Position numbers and translations under genes: made by a program
From: Paenibacillus sp. FSL H7-0331
GTDB taxonomy: Bacteria; Bacillota; Bacilli; Paenibacillales; NBRC-103111
Reading direction: 5' to 3'
Length of the DNA stretch: 59,556 nucleotides
Assembly: GCF_001956045.1 (NCBI RefSeq)
Contig: NZ_MRTH01000044.1
Coordinates: 1-59,556, forward strand
Shown here: positions 43,453-53,134 of the stretch, piece by piece
How the letters are laid out: the number at the start of each line of letters is the position of its first letter
How positions within the stretch are numbered: the first letter of the stretch is position 1
Notes under the pieces: generated by a model
What the model was told of the DNA's origin: nothing
What the model saw: only the letters and a program-made list of their open reading frames with translations
Databases searched by the model: none

Positions 43453-43518
43453 TGACACAGCCTGTGATGTTGTGTAAATTAGGTGTAAATCTTTAAACTT
43501 TATGTGAACATTTTCACA
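43453..43518 (+). promoter_or_regulatory. nadABC promoter with candidate operators
   Basis: TTGACA (43452-43457) and TAAATT (43475-43480), 17 apart, form the promoter. GTGTAAAT occurs twice at 43472-43479 and 43483-43490, 11 bases apart, and TGTGAA-CATT-TTCACA at 43503-43518 is a perfect palindrome near the start site. Candidate sites for an NAD-responsive repressor such as NiaR/NadR, but I cannot confirm its motif. Confidence 0.5.
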
Positions 43519-43568
43519 TACTAATATCATTAAACCAATTGCAGCTCAAGAGAAAGGGAGGGTTTCTT

Positions 43569-44507
43569 ATGGAAGCACTGGCATTGGAACGAAAAGAAGA
43601 TCAAAAGCGCGAGTTAAAAGAACGAATCCTTCAGTTAAAGAAGGAACGTAATGCTATCATATTGGCTCATTATTATCAAAGAGATGAGATTCAGGAAGTT
43701 GCTGATTTTCGTGGTGATTCCTTTCTTTTGGCGCAGAAAGCAGCTACTACCGATGCTGACGTCATTGTATTTTGTGGTGTACATTTCATGGGGGAAAGTG
43801 CAAAGATACTGGCTCCCACCAAAACCGTGCTGATTCCCGATGAACGGGCTGGCTGTCCGATGGCAGACATGGTTAATGTAGACGGTCTTCGTGCACTTAA
43901 GAAACAGCATCCAAATGCGAAAGTTGTTGCTTATATCAATACGTCGGCTGATGTTAAATCAGAAACCGATATATGCTGTACATCGGCAAATGCCATTAAA
44001 GTGATCGAGTCGGTAGATTCCGATGAAATTATTTGGGTCCCAGACAAAAACCTGGGTGACTATGTTTCCAAATTTACGGACAAAAAAATGATTATTTGGG
44101 AAGGTTACTGCAACACCCATGACATGCTGACCGTTAAAGATGTAGAAGAGATGAGAGCGCAGTACCCCAATGCCAAATTTGTCGTGCACCCGGAGTGTCG
44201 TCCTGAAGTGGTTAAGCTTGGGGATTTTGTGGGAAGTACTACAGCCATTATCAAATATTGCAAGGAATCAGAGCATCAAGAATTTATAGTAGGTACTGAG
44301 GATGGAACCGGGTTTCAATTAAGAGTGGACAGCCCAGACAAAAAGTTTCATTTTGCTACCAAATACCTGGTTTGCCCTAATATGAAAGTGAACAACTTGA
44401 AAAAGGTGGTACGTTGTCTGGAAACAATGCAGCCGCAAATTTATGTACCGCCGCATATTGCCGATCAAGCCAGAGCATCCTTGGAGCGCATGCTGCTAGT
44501 GAAGTAG
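43569..44507 (+). CDS. nadA: Quinolinate synthase
   Basis: 312 aa. It is a 4Fe-4S enzyme that condenses iminoaspartate with dihydroxyacetone phosphate to quinolinate. It has HYYQRDEIQEVADFRGDS near 34-51, VFCGVHFMGESAKI near 67-80 (C69), ICCTSANAIKVIE near 135, the HPEC block near 205 and a late KYLVCPNMKV Cys; three of these hold the cluster. AAAGGGAGG precedes the ATG at 43569; the computed start at 43539 lies upstream of that site. It is the first gene of nadABC. Confidence 0.95.
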   Translation: MEALALERKEDQKRELKERILQLKKERNAIILAHYYQRDEIQEVADFRGDSFLLAQKAATTDADVIVFCGVHFMGESAKILAPTKTVLIPDERAGCPMADMVNVDGLRALKKQHPNAKVVAYINTSADVKSETDICCTSANAIKVIESVDSDEIIWVPDKNLGDYVSKFTDKKMIIWEGYCNTHDMLTVKDVEEMRAQYPNAKFVVHPECRPEVVKLGDFVGSTTAIIKYCKESEHQEFIVGTEDGTGFQLRVDSPDKKFHFATKYLVCPNMKVNNLKKVVRCLETMQPQIYVPPHIADQARASLERMLLVK

Positions 44508-44546
44508 CATGCGCTACTCTCTTTGTAGAAGAAAGTGAGCGTACTC

Positions 44547-46160
44547 ATGATACCACGTTATTTAGTAGACTTTGATATCAGCAAGCTGCCTCAAGTTCAT
44601 ACCGATGTTATGGTGATCGGCGCTGGAATCGCCGGTCTTTTTACCGCTATCAAAGCAAGTGAAAAATATAGTGTGCTGATGGTAACGAAAAAATCGCTGC
44701 TCGATAGCAACACACGTTATGCTCAAGGTGGAATCGCCGCGGTTATAGCCGATGATGATTCGCCGGATTATCATCTACACGATACTTTGGTAGCTGGAGC
44801 AGGGCTGTGCTCTCATGAGGCTGTTGATGTACTGGTGCATGAAGGGCCGGCAGGCGTCAGGGATTTGATCAAGATGGGTACGCAGTTCGATCTGGAGGAT
44901 GGAGCGTTTGCACTGACCAGAGAAGGAGCTCATAGTCACCGCCGTATTTTACATGCCCACGGGGATGCAACAGGAGCTGAAATCGTGAGATCCTTATCAG
45001 AGAAAACGAAGTTGGATCCGAATATTGAGGTTTGGGATGATCATTTTGTTATAGATTTGATAACCGAAAACGGGGAATGTCTCGGTGCGCTGGTGCAAAA
45101 GCCGAGTGGTCAAAAGGTTTTTGTCAAAGCCAACGCAACGATTCTATGTACAGGCGGAGCGGGACAATTATTTCGGTACACTACCAATCCCGATATTGCT
45201 ACAGGTGATGGGATCGCAATTGCTTACCGTGCAGGAGCACTTATTCAGGATGTTGAATTCATACAATTTCACCCGACAGCACTTTGTTATCCAGGAGCAC
45301 CACGTTTTCTGATTTCCGAGGCTGTTCGTGGTGAAGGCGCTATCTTGCGCAATATTACAGGTGAACGATTTATGGAGAAATACCATCCACAGCTGGAGCT
45401 GGCGCCACGTGATGTCGTGGCAAGGGCTATCGTGAATGAGATGGAGCTGACGAGATCTACATTTGTTTATATCGATTTTACGCATGAGTCGGAAGAAACG
45501 GTGAAGCATCGTTTTCCAACCATATATGAGTTTTGTCTGAACTATGGTTTGGATTTGTCTTCGGACTGGGTCCCTGTTGCACCTGCAGCGCATTATATGA
45601 TGGGCGGTGTGAAAACGGATCTTTACGGTGAAACCAAGGTGGCTCGCTTGTTTGCTTGTGGTGAAGTGTCGTCAACCGGGGTTCACGGGGCTAATCGTTT
45701 AGCCAGTAATTCACTATCTGAGGCGATTGTGTTCGGTCGGAGAATTTTGGAGCGTATTGACCAATTGTCTCCTTTGACTGCGAATCCATCTGTTCAGCAA
45801 GTAACGTCTCGTAATGAACACGCCAAACAGCCAATAGTTGAAAAGAAGCTAAAGCTGCAAAAAATTATGCTGCGTTATGCAGGACTAAAGCGTGAAGCCA
45901 AAGGGCTGGAGAAAGGCTATGAAGAACTGCGTCGCCAGCTATCCATCTTTGAATCTTGTTTGAACAAGCGCGAGGATTATGAGTTTGCCAATATGCTGAC
46001 ATGTGCGCTATTAACAACTGAGGCTGCTTTGATTAGGAAAGAAAGCCGCGGGGGACACTACAGGGATGATTTTCCGGAGAAGGACGATCTAAACTGGAGG
46101 AAGCATACGATATTCAGTCGGGAAGACGGGATTACGGAGGAGAAGATTGATGATGTTTGA
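44547..46160 (+). CDS. nadB: L-aspartate oxidase
   Basis: About 537 aa. It is an FAD enzyme oxidising aspartate to iminoaspartate, the NadA substrate. It has VMVIGAGIAGLFTAI near 20-35, the SNTRYAQGGIAA block near 60, HGDATGAEIV near 140, and HPTAL, PRFLISEAVRGEGA and HYMMGG near 250-350. The C-terminal helical domain belongs to the succinate-dehydrogenase/fumarate-reductase family. Start: ATG 44547 with AAGTGAG 7 bases upstream is slightly better than GTG 44535. It overlaps nadC. Confidence 0.94.
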   Translation: MIPRYLVDFDISKLPQVHTDVMVIGAGIAGLFTAIKASEKYSVLMVTKKSLLDSNTRYAQGGIAAVIADDDSPDYHLHDTLVAGAGLCSHEAVDVLVHEGPAGVRDLIKMGTQFDLEDGAFALTREGAHSHRRILHAHGDATGAEIVRSLSEKTKLDPNIEVWDDHFVIDLITENGECLGALVQKPSGQKVFVKANATILCTGGAGQLFRYTTNPDIATGDGIAIAYRAGALIQDVEFIQFHPTALCYPGAPRFLISEAVRGEGAILRNITGERFMEKYHPQLELAPRDVVARAIVNEMELTRSTFVYIDFTHESEETVKHRFPTIYEFCLNYGLDLSSDWVPVAPAAHYMMGGVKTDLYGETKVARLFACGEVSSTGVHGANRLASNSLSEAIVFGRRILERIDQLSPLTANPSVQQVTSRNEHAKQPIVEKKLKLQKIMLRYAGLKREAKGLEKGYEELRRQLSIFESCLNKREDYEFANMLTCALLTTEAALIRKESRGGHYRDDFPEKDDLNWRKHTIFSREDGITEEKIDDV

Positions 46161-47022
46161 GCTGCAGATGGATATTGTAAAGAAAAACCTTCAGCTGTGG
46201 CTGGAGGAAGATATTGGCATGGGTGATGTCACAACCATGACAACCATTCCCAAGGATCATCAATCTAAAGGTATTATACATGTCAAGGAGTCTGGAATTA
46301 TCGCTGGATTGCCGATCGCAGCAGCTGTGTTTGCGCTTGTTGATCCCGAGCTTCGTTTTGTAGCGAAGGTTGAGGAAGGACAGGCTGTGGACAAGGGCTG
46401 TGTATTGGCTGAGGTGACAGGCAATACCCGACATATTTTACTGGGTGAAAGGCTCGCTCTTAATCTGATGCAGCGTTTGTCGGGCATAGCTACCCGTACC
46501 AAGCAGTTTGTCGATGCTCTGCAAGGTTTGCCAGTCAGACTCGTGGATACTCGTAAAACAACTCCAGGTCATCGGCTGTTAGAAAAATATGCAGTGCGGG
46601 TCGGAGGCGGACATAATCACCGTTTTGGTCTGTATGATGCGGTTATGATCAAGGATAACCACATTAAAGGATCAGGGGGCATAACAGAAGCAATCCGTGC
46701 TGCTCGTGCTCAGATTCCTCATACAATGAAAATCGAGGTAGAAGTTGAGAGCAAAGAGCAATTGGAAGAGGCTTTACTAGCGCAGCCTGATATCATCATG
46801 CTGGACAATATGACAACAGATCAAATGCGAGAGGCCGTTATACGCATGAAATCAGCAGCACCGCATATTCTGATAGAAGCATCAGGATCCGTCAATTTGG
46901 ATACAGTCGGTGCCATAGCGCAAACTGGTGTTGATGTGATTTCGGTAGGTCGATTGACGTATTCGGTACAGTCGCTCGATATCAGTCTGGATCTGAACGC
47001 GCAAAAAGGGGTGCAAGCATGA
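46150..47022 (+). CDS. nadC: Nicotinate-nucleotide pyrophosphorylase (carboxylating)
   Basis: 290 aa. It converts quinolinate and PRPP to nicotinate mononucleotide, completing de novo NAD synthesis with NadA and NadB. It has [12 protein letters not shown] near 18-29, [29 protein letters not shown] near 130-150, [20 protein letters not shown] near 153-172 and [23 protein letters not shown] at the end of nadB supports ATG 46150 (TTG 46147 and ATG 46153 possible). It overlaps nadB by 11 bases and coaX by 4. Confidence 0.94.
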   Translation: MMFELQMDIVKKNLQLWLEEDIGMGDVTTMTTIPKDHQSKGIIHVKESGIIAGLPIAAAVFALVDPELRFVAKVEEGQAVDKGCVLAEVTGNTRHILLGERLALNLMQRLSGIATRTKQFVDALQGLPVRLVDTRKTTPGHRLLEKYAVRVGGGHNHRFGLYDAVMIKDNHIKGSGGITEAIRAARAQIPHTMKIEVEVESKEQLEEALLAQPDIIMLDNMTTDQMREAVIRMKSAAPHILIEASGSVNLDTVGAIAQTGVDVISVGRLTYSVQSLDISLDLNAQKGVQA

Positions 47023-47783
47023 TTTTAGTGATTGACGTCGGTAATACGAATATCGTATTAGGTCTTTATGACGGAAAAAACTTGCTTCATGACTGGCGAC
47101 TCAGCACTAATCGTGCTTCAACGGCTGATGAGTATGGAATGACGATGTATAATTTGTTCCAGCATGCCGGAATTAAGTTGGATCAGGTGGAGGGCGTCAT
47201 TATTTCTTCGGTTGTGCCGCCTTTAATGTTTGTATTGGAGCAATTGTGTTTAAAATATGTTAAGAAAGCACCTCTGATTGTGGGTCCTGGTGTAAAGACA
47301 GGCTTAAATATTCGTTACGAAAACCCTCGCGAGGTAGGTGCAGACCGGATTGTCAATGCTGTTGCGGCTATTGAGATGTATGGTTCTCCCGTTATTGTTG
47401 TTGATTTCGGAACAGCAACGACCTTTGACTACATAGATGAGGCTGGACAATATATTGGTGGAGCGGTTGCGCCTGGTATTGGGATCTCTACGGAAGCCTT
47501 ATATCAGCGAGCAGCCAAGCTGCCGAGAATAGAGTTGGTTAAGCCCAAAAGCGTTGTGGGACGCAATACGGTAGCCTCTATGCAAGCAGGCATCATTTTC
47601 GGTTTTGCCGGGCAGGTTGATGGAATCGTTGATCGTATTCGCGATGAATTTGGGACGAACCCCAAAGTTGTTGCAACCGGTGGGCTGGCTGAATTGATTT
47701 CCAAGGAGTCGCGTACCATTGAAACGACCAACCAATTATTGACCCTGCAAGGTCTGAGAATTATTTATGAACGCAACCAATAA
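47019..47783 (+). CDS. coaX: Type III pantothenate kinase
   Basis: 254 aa. It is an ASKHA-fold kinase making phosphopantothenate, the first step to CoA. It has [19 protein letters not shown] at the N-terminus (phosphate loop), [11 protein letters not shown] near 102, DFGTATTFD near 125 and [11 protein letters not shown] near 143. The ATGA overlap with nadC makes it the fourth gene of a cofactor operon (NAD plus CoA). No terminator follows before hslO. Confidence 0.96.
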   Translation: MILVIDVGNTNIVLGLYDGKNLLHDWRLSTNRASTADEYGMTMYNLFQHAGIKLDQVEGVIISSVVPPLMFVLEQLCLKYVKKAPLIVGPGVKTGLNIRYENPREVGADRIVNAVAAIEMYGSPVIVVDFGTATTFDYIDEAGQYIGGAVAPGIGISTEALYQRAAKLPRIELVKPKSVVGRNTVASMQAGIIFGFAGQVDGIVDRIRDEFGTNPKVVATGGLAELISKESRTIETTNQLLTLQGLRIIYERNQ

Positions 47784-47828
47784 CTACAGCGATTATATAC
47801 AATTACTTCAACACAGAAAGGGTAAGCG

Positions 47829-48698
47829 ATGCAGGATCAATTGATTAGAGCTACAGCGATGGACGGAAAGGTCAGGGCGTTTGCTGTTCGTGCCACTGGG
47901 ATTGTGGAAGAATTAGGCAAGCGGCATGCGATGTCGCCCACAGCCATGGCCGCTTTAGGACGGACGGTGTCAGCAGGCCTGATTATGGGAGCCATGCTTA
48001 AAGGTGATGAGCAGCTGACCATTATTGTGAAAGGCGGAGGGCCAATTGGTCAAGTTGTGGTAGATGCAAATGCCAATGGTGATGTTCGAGGTTATGTGGA
48101 CAATCCTCAAGTGGATTTGCCGTTGAATCAGGTGGGCAAGTTGGACGTTTCCGGCGCTGTCGGTACGGAAGGTTTTTTGAATATCATTAAGGATTTGGGA
48201 CTTAAGGAGCCTTACCGGGGAAGTATTCCATTAATATCAGGAGAGTTGGCCGAAGATTTTACTTACTATTTTGCCAAGTCTGAACAAACGCCATCCGCAG
48301 TAGCTCTTGGTGTGCTGGTAGATGTTGACTACTCGGTTATAGCTGCTGGTGGTTTTGTTATTCAACTGCTGCCAGGCTTGAGTGATGATGATATTTCCTT
48401 GATCGAGCTACAGCTTTCTCGCATTGAACCAATCACAACCCTATTAAGCCAGGGAATGGATCTTGAGGATATTTTGCATCGAATTCTTCCAGAGGTGCAG
48501 GTGCTTGGAGTAATGGATGTCAGGTTCCGCTGCAAATGCTCCAGAGAGAGGGTCGAGCAGACCTTGATTTCACTGGGACGTGAAGAGCTTGAATTGATGC
48601 TTCAGGAGGATGGGCAAGCGGAAGTTTCATGTCATTATTGTAATGAAGCCTATCTGTTTAATCGGGAAAATCTTGAAGGTCTTATCCAGGAGCTATAA
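47829..48698 (+). CDS. hslO: Hsp33 redox-regulated chaperone
   Basis: 289 aa, standard. The N-terminal domain binds substrates. The C-terminal zinc center is C235-X-C237 and C268-X-X-C271, the redox switch that releases zinc and activates holdase activity on oxidative stress. AGAAAGGGTAAG precedes the ATG. It is directly before yacD and cysK, linking oxidative stress and sulfur metabolism. Confidence 0.97.
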   Translation: MQDQLIRATAMDGKVRAFAVRATGIVEELGKRHAMSPTAMAALGRTVSAGLIMGAMLKGDEQLTIIVKGGGPIGQVVVDANANGDVRGYVDNPQVDLPLNQVGKLDVSGAVGTEGFLNIIKDLGLKEPYRGSIPLISGELAEDFTYYFAKSEQTPSAVALGVLVDVDYSVIAAGGFVIQLLPGLSDDDISLIELQLSRIEPITTLLSQGMDLEDILHRILPEVQVLGVMDVRFRCKCSRERVEQTLISLGREELELMLQEDGQAEVSCHYCNEAYLFNRENLEGLIQEL

Positions 48699-48721
48699 CC
48701 AGAAGTTTGAGCAAACGTTAG

Positions 48722-48865
48722 TTATAGAGGTTGTTGTTCAAAAAGTCCCCTTTTGATCAGGAAGATGTACACGTCGCTTACTCGTGATTGCATCCTGCAT
48801 TCAGGCTCGAAAACTTTGACTGCTCGGAGCAGAAAAGCCGACTTTTTGAACACGTACTTTATAGA
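48722..48865. repeat. Palindromic interspersed repeat, about 144 bp (MITE-like)
   Basis: Terminal inverted repeats: TATAGAGG..TGTTGTTCAAAAAGTC at the left (GTTCAAAAAGTC 48736-48747) and its near-complement GACTTTTTGAAC at 48840-48851, then CACGTACTTTATAG. The interior contains further inverted pieces (CCCCTTTT / AAAAGCC). No transposase is present. The computed frame starting at 48753 reads through it and is an artefact. A partial relative lies at 2857-2962. Confidence 0.75.
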
Positions 48866-48911
48866 AGAAATAGCTCAATCTACGGAGAGTGACCATACGA
48901 GGGGACTAGGA

Positions 48912-49838
48912 ATGCGAAACATGAAGATATTGTGGGGAGTCAATGCACTGTTGCTGCTTGTCGTTGTCATCCTTTCCTCCGTAATATTTGCCGAATTGTT
49001 TAAGAAGCCTCCAACTACAATGAAGCCTGACCCGTCGGATCCCCGTGGGCGCGTGATCGCCAAACTGGGTGACAAAACGATTACAAGTGAGGATTTGAAT
49101 CAGCAGTTATTGCAAAAACACGGTCGGGAATTGTTAGATCAAATGGTGGACCATGAAGTCGTTCGTATGGAAGGAAACGCGGAGGGCGTGACCGTCACCG
49201 AAGACGAGATAACAAAAGAATTAAAACGTATGCAGCAAGGGTATGATAGTGAAACGCAGTTTTATGAATCTATGCAAGAGCAGTTAGGTTTTACACCAGA
49301 ATCACTAAGAACCGATTTGTTTAATAAATTGTTGCTGGAGAAGTTAGCGACCAAATCGATCACCATCACAGATGAGCAGGTTGATTCTTATATCAAGGCA
49401 CACCCTGATGAATTTATTTCGCCCGTTCAGCTACGGCTTCAACAGATTGTTGTCGGCAGCAAGGAGCAAACGGATAAGGTAGCGGCAGATCTGAACAAAG
49501 GTATGGATTTTGCACAAGTGGCCAAGAACCGTTCGCTTGATGATTCAACACGCAACAAAGGTGGCGATCTGGGCTGGCTGGATGAGAATGATCCGTTTAT
49601 GGCCCCCTCCATTATGAGCGCTGCCAAGAAGCTTAAAGTGGGTGAAGTCAGCAAACCGGTTCTTTTCAACGATAACTTTTATATCCTCAAGCTGAAGGAA
49701 CTGAAGGAAGATTCCAAAGCCAAAAAGGATGAACTCAAGGAAATAGTAAGGAAAGAGATGGCACTACGAGAAGCACCACCTTTAAAAGATGTAATGCTCA
49801 AGCTTCGCGAGAGATGGAAGGTTAGCATTACATTTTAA
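48912..49838 (+). CDS. yacD: YacD: PpiC-type foldase, membrane-anchored
   Basis: 308 aa from the ATG at 48912 (MRNMKILWGV...). The start is chosen because the longer frame from 48753 begins inside a palindromic repeat; GGGGACTAGG is upstream. The N-terminus is an anchor or uncleaved signal (about 5-27, no lipobox). A SurA-N-like region (about 55-160) is followed by a parvulin domain at about 165-265 (LRLQQIVVGSKEQ, FAQVAKNRSLDDSTRNKGGDLGW). It lies before cysK as in B. subtilis. It is the second parvulin foldase in this window. Confidence 0.92.
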   Translation: MRNMKILWGVNALLLLVVVILSSVIFAELFKKPPTTMKPDPSDPRGRVIAKLGDKTITSEDLNQQLLQKHGRELLDQMVDHEVVRMEGNAEGVTVTEDEITKELKRMQQGYDSETQFYESMQEQLGFTPESLRTDLFNKLLLEKLATKSITITDEQVDSYIKAHPDEFISPVQLRLQQIVVGSKEQTDKVAADLNKGMDFAQVAKNRSLDDSTRNKGGDLGWLDENDPFMAPSIMSAAKKLKVGEVSKPVLFNDNFYILKLKELKEDSKAKKDELKEIVRKEMALREAPPLKDVMLKLRERWKVSITF

Positions 49839-49879
49839 TCCAATTGGATATTGACAACCTCAGCACAGGTTGATAAGAT
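49838..49879 (+). promoter_or_regulatory. cysK promoter with palindrome (CymR-type candidate)
   Basis: TTGACA at 49851-49856, 17-base spacer, TAAGAT at 49874-49879. A perfect 12-bp palindrome ATCCAATTGGAT (49838-49849) abuts the -35 box. It lies at the yacD stop. CymR controls cysK in Bacillus; I cannot verify the motif fully. Confidence 0.5.
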
Positions 49880-49942
49880 AAGAACAGAATACCAACCAAA
49901 AAACTCGGATATTATTTATAACGATTCTAGGAGGAACTCGGC

Positions 49943-50881
49943 ATGGCGAAATTAGTTCAAAGTATTACGGATTTAATTGGTGGCACTCCCTTGGTTAAAT
50001 TAAATCGTGTTGTACCTGAAGGTAGTGCAGAGATCTATGTAAAGCTGGAATATCAAAATCCGGGAGCTAGTGTTAAGGACCGTATCGCGATCAGTATGAT
50101 TGAGGTTGCTGAGAAAGAAGGCAAAATCAAACCTGGTGATACGATTATCGAGCCTACAAGTGGCAATACCGGAATTGGATTAGCTATGGTTGCTGCAGCA
50201 AAAGGGTATAAGGCTATTCTTGTTATGCCAGAAACAATGAGCTTGGAGCGCCGTAATTTGCTTCGCGCTTATGGGGCACAGCTGGTGCTGACACCTGGGG
50301 CTGAGGGAATGAAGGGTGCAATTAAACGTGCGGAAGATCTTCAAGCCGAGAACCCGTCTTATTTTATTCCTCAACAATTTAACAACCCTGCCAATGTTAA
50401 GGTTCACACGGAAACGACAGGTCCTGAAATCGTGGAAGCTATTAATTCCCATGATGGCAAACTTGACGCTTTCATCTCAGGTATCGGTACAGGCGGAACG
50501 ATTACAGGTGCAGGTGGCGTATTAAAAGAAAACTTCCCTAATATCAAGATTTATGCGGTTGAGCCAAGTGCGTCTCCTATTTTGTCTGGAGGTAAACCAG
50601 GTCCGCACAAAATTCAAGGAATCGGAGCCGGTTTTGTTCCGCAAATTTTAAATACGAATATTTATGACGAAGTCATTCAGGTTGATAACGAGGAAGCTTT
50701 TGAAACCTCCCGTCGTGTTGCCAAAGAGGAAGGTATTCTTGGTGGTATTTCTTCTGGAGCAGCTATTTTTGCAGCATTGAAAGTTGCCAAAGAACTCGGT
50801 CCTGGTAAGCGCGTAGTTGCCATTCTTCCGAGTAATGGTGAGAGATACTTAAGTACACCTTTGTATCAGTTCGAAGAGTAG
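49943..50881 (+). CDS. cysK: Cysteine synthase A (O-acetylserine sulfhydrylase)
   Basis: 312 aa, PLP fold type II. It has [13 protein letters not shown] near 9-21, [21 protein letters not shown] near 31-51 with the PLP Lys (in SVKDR), [21 protein letters not shown] near 66-86 and [15 protein letters not shown] near 176-190. It makes cysteine from O-acetylserine and sulfide; in Bacillus CysK also partners CymR as its regulatory sensor. AGGAGG precedes the ATG. A terminator follows. Confidence 0.97.
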   Translation: MAKLVQSITDLIGGTPLVKLNRVVPEGSAEIYVKLEYQNPGASVKDRIAISMIEVAEKEGKIKPGDTIIEPTSGNTGIGLAMVAAAKGYKAILVMPETMSLERRNLLRAYGAQLVLTPGAEGMKGAIKRAEDLQAENPSYFIPQQFNNPANVKVHTETTGPEIVEAINSHDGKLDAFISGIGTGGTITGAGGVLKENFPNIKIYAVEPSASPILSGGKPGPHKIQGIGAGFVPQILNTNIYDEVIQVDNEEAFETSRRVAKEEGILGGISSGAAIFAALKVAKELGPGKRVVAILPSNGERYLSTPLYQFEE

Positions 50882-50892
50882 TAGCATCGATA

Positions 50893-50923
50893 GAGCCCTT
50901 CAGTTCCTTGAGGGGCTTTTTTT
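50893..50923 (+). terminator. Terminator after cysK
   Basis: AGCCC.TTCA / TTGAGGGGCT hairpin followed by seven Ts. Confidence 0.85.
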
Positions 50924-50988
50924 CGTTGGGAATATACAGTATACTAAATCCTAACTTATATGACTACGTAGATAAAGGGGGGAAGCAG

Positions 50989-52536
50989 GTGTTTGTAACA
51001 ACCTATAAGCAATGGAACGAATGGGCTGAGCATTACACGATGCTTCCTTATGTACAATCGTTTCCTTTGGAGAATGACCGTATACTTTCATGGGAGTATG
51101 CTTGGAAGGAAGCAAATCCGGGTTCTTTTGTATTGGAGAGCGGAAAAGGCGGACGCTACACGTTTCTTGGTCTTCAGCCAATTTCGGAAATTCGGGGGAA
51201 ACACGATCACGCGATCACTAAGGATACAGATGGATCTGTCGTTGAACTGCATGGGTCTCCACTGGAGCTGGTTCATCGATGGATGATGCCATTCCTCTCC
51301 CCTGTCGTCGACGAGGCACCGAAGTTTCTGGGTGGTTGTGTTGGTTTTTGGGGATATGATGTGGTCCGTTCACTTGAGAAGCTTCCTGAGACGTCTGTGG
51401 ACGATTTGGACATTCCCGACTATGCTTTTGTCCGATTTGATCAGGTATGGATCATCGACCACGAGAAACGGGAGCTGTATTGCTCATCTTCTCATAAGTG
51501 GATCCCATCTGCGAGCAGCCCTGACGAACTAGAGCAGCTTTACAGCCAGGCGGCATCAGATACGTATCGGATGAAAGAAATATGGGACCGGATATCTGCA
51601 ATCAATAGTGAGGACGATACACTGCGCACTAGAGACATGATGCTGAAGCAAATGGACAATGATCAGCTTCGTATTGATGTTGAGTCTATTGAAGGCATTA
51701 AGGCAGATTTCCCACGGGAAGCTTATATCCATGCCGTCAATGCAATCAAGGATTACATTAGTGCGGGGGATGTGTTTCAAGTTAATTTGTCCGTCCGTCA
51801 ACATAAGCAGCTCACTCAAAGTCCTGAGGAGATTTATGAATGGCTGCGAGTAATCAATCCGTCACCTTATATGGCTATGATGCGATTTGACGATTTTCAG
51901 CTCGTATCGGGCTCGCCAGAGCTTCTGGTGCAGTTGGAAAGTGGTGTGGTCAGAGCACGTCCGATTGCAGGCACAAGACCTCGCGGCAAAAACGCTGAGG
52001 AGGATCGTAAGCTGGCAGACGAGTTGATTCATCATGAAAAAGAGCGGGCCGAGCATATTATGCTGGTTGACCTGGAACGCAACGATCTGGGTCGCATTTC
52101 GACTTATGGAACAGTGAAGGTCAAGGATTTTATGGTCATTGAATATTACTCTCATGTGATGCACATTGTATCTCAGGTTGAGGGGCAATTAGCGGAAGGC
52201 AACGGGGCCTTTGAGGTTATTGCTGCCAAATTTCCCGGGGGAACGATTACGGGTGCTCCCAAAATTCGCACCATGCAAATTATTGAAGAATTGGAGCCTG
52301 TCCGCCGCGGTCCTTACACGGGCTCGATCGGATGGATTGACTATAATGGAAATATGGAATTCAACATTGTGATCCGTACCCTGGTTGTTGTGGATGGTAT
52401 AGGCTATGTACAAGCAGGTGCAGGCATTGTCATTGATTCGATCCCAGAGAAAGAATATATGGAATCGATCAACAAAGCGAAGGCGTTATGGAAAGCAATA
52501 CAATATAGTGAAGTAAACGTTCAAAATCCGGTGTGA
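50989..52536 (+). CDS. pabB: Aminodeoxychorismate synthase component I
   Basis: 515 aa. It is a chorismate-binding enzyme of the TrpE/PabB family. The N-terminal region covers 1-200 and the C-terminal catalytic domain about 240-505, with [24 protein letters not shown] near 325, [14 protein letters not shown] and [23 protein letters not shown] near 405. With PabA it makes 4-amino-4-deoxychorismate for folate. AAGGGGGG precedes the GTG at 50989; the longer frame from 50908 starts inside the cysK terminator. A PabB, not TrpE, reading rests on the pabA-pabC-folP neighbours. Confidence 0.94.
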   Translation: MFVTTYKQWNEWAEHYTMLPYVQSFPLENDRILSWEYAWKEANPGSFVLESGKGGRYTFLGLQPISEIRGKHDHAITKDTDGSVVELHGSPLELVHRWMMPFLSPVVDEAPKFLGGCVGFWGYDVVRSLEKLPETSVDDLDIPDYAFVRFDQVWIIDHEKRELYCSSSHKWIPSASSPDELEQLYSQAASDTYRMKEIWDRISAINSEDDTLRTRDMMLKQMDNDQLRIDVESIEGIKADFPREAYIHAVNAIKDYISAGDVFQVNLSVRQHKQLTQSPEEIYEWLRVINPSPYMAMMRFDDFQLVSGSPELLVQLESGVVRARPIAGTRPRGKNAEEDRKLADELIHHEKERAEHIMLVDLERNDLGRISTYGTVKVKDFMVIEYYSHVMHIVSQVEGQLAEGNGAFEVIAAKFPGGTITGAPKIRTMQIIEELEPVRRGPYTGSIGWIDYNGNMEFNIVIRTLVVVDGIGYVQAGAGIVIDSIPEKEYMESINKAKALWKAIQYSEVNVQNPV

Positions 52537-52552
52537 AGGTGAGGGGAATACG

Positions 52553-53134
52553 ATGATTCTAGTAATTGATAACTACGATTCGTTTACGTATAATTTGGTG
52601 CAATATTTGGGTGAGCTTGGCGAGCAGGTTGAGGTGCGCCGTAATGATGAGATTGATCTGGATGGTATCGAGGCGTTGAAGCCGGATCATATTTTAATTT
52701 CTCCAGGCCCTTGTACGCCGAACGAAGCAGGTATTAGTCTGGCCTTAATCGATCGCTTCAAAGGTGAAATTCCAATTTTGGGTGTATGCCTGGGGCACCA
52801 GTCGATTGGACAAGTATTCGGAGGCGATGTTATTCGTGCCGAGCGGTTGATGCATGGCAAAACCTCTCCGATTATTCATGACGGTAAAACCTTGTTTAAA
52901 GGCTTACCTTCGCCCTTTACGGCTACTCGTTATCATTCCTTAATCGTAAAAAGAGAAACGTTGCCGGATTGTCTGGAAATTAGCGCAGAAACAGCCGAAG
53001 GAGAAATTATGGGATTGCGGCATAAGGAGTATCCAATCGAGGGTGTACAGTTCCATCCGGAATCCATAATTACTGATCATGGATTGCAAATACTGAAAAA
53101 CTTTTTGCAGGAAACGGGAGTTAAGCAAGCGTGA
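52553..53134 (+). CDS. pabA: Aminodeoxychorismate/anthranilate synthase glutaminase (PabA/TrpG)
   Basis: 193 aa. It is a class I glutamine amidotransferase: [18 protein letters not shown] at the N-terminus, nucleophile Cys in [10 protein letters not shown] near 78-87 and the His/Glu in [11 protein letters not shown] near 166-176. It feeds ammonia to PabB and, in Bacillales, often to TrpE as well. GGTGAGGGG precedes the ATG. Its last codons overlap pabC by 4 bases. Confidence 0.96.
   Translation: MILVIDNYDSFTYNLVQYLGELGEQVEVRRNDEIDLDGIEALKPDHILISPGPCTPNEAGISLALIDRFKGEIPILGVCLGHQSIGQVFGGDVIRAERLMHGKTSPIIHDGKTLFKGLPSPFTATRYHSLIVKRETLPDCLEISAETAEGEIMGLRHKEYPIEGVQFHPESIITDHGLQILKNFLQETGVKQA

Noticed and set aside
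48753..48911. Computed N-terminal extension of yacD
   Set aside because: It is translated from the palindromic repeat and includes no ribosome site; MRNMKILWGV at 48912 has a typical signal or anchor start.
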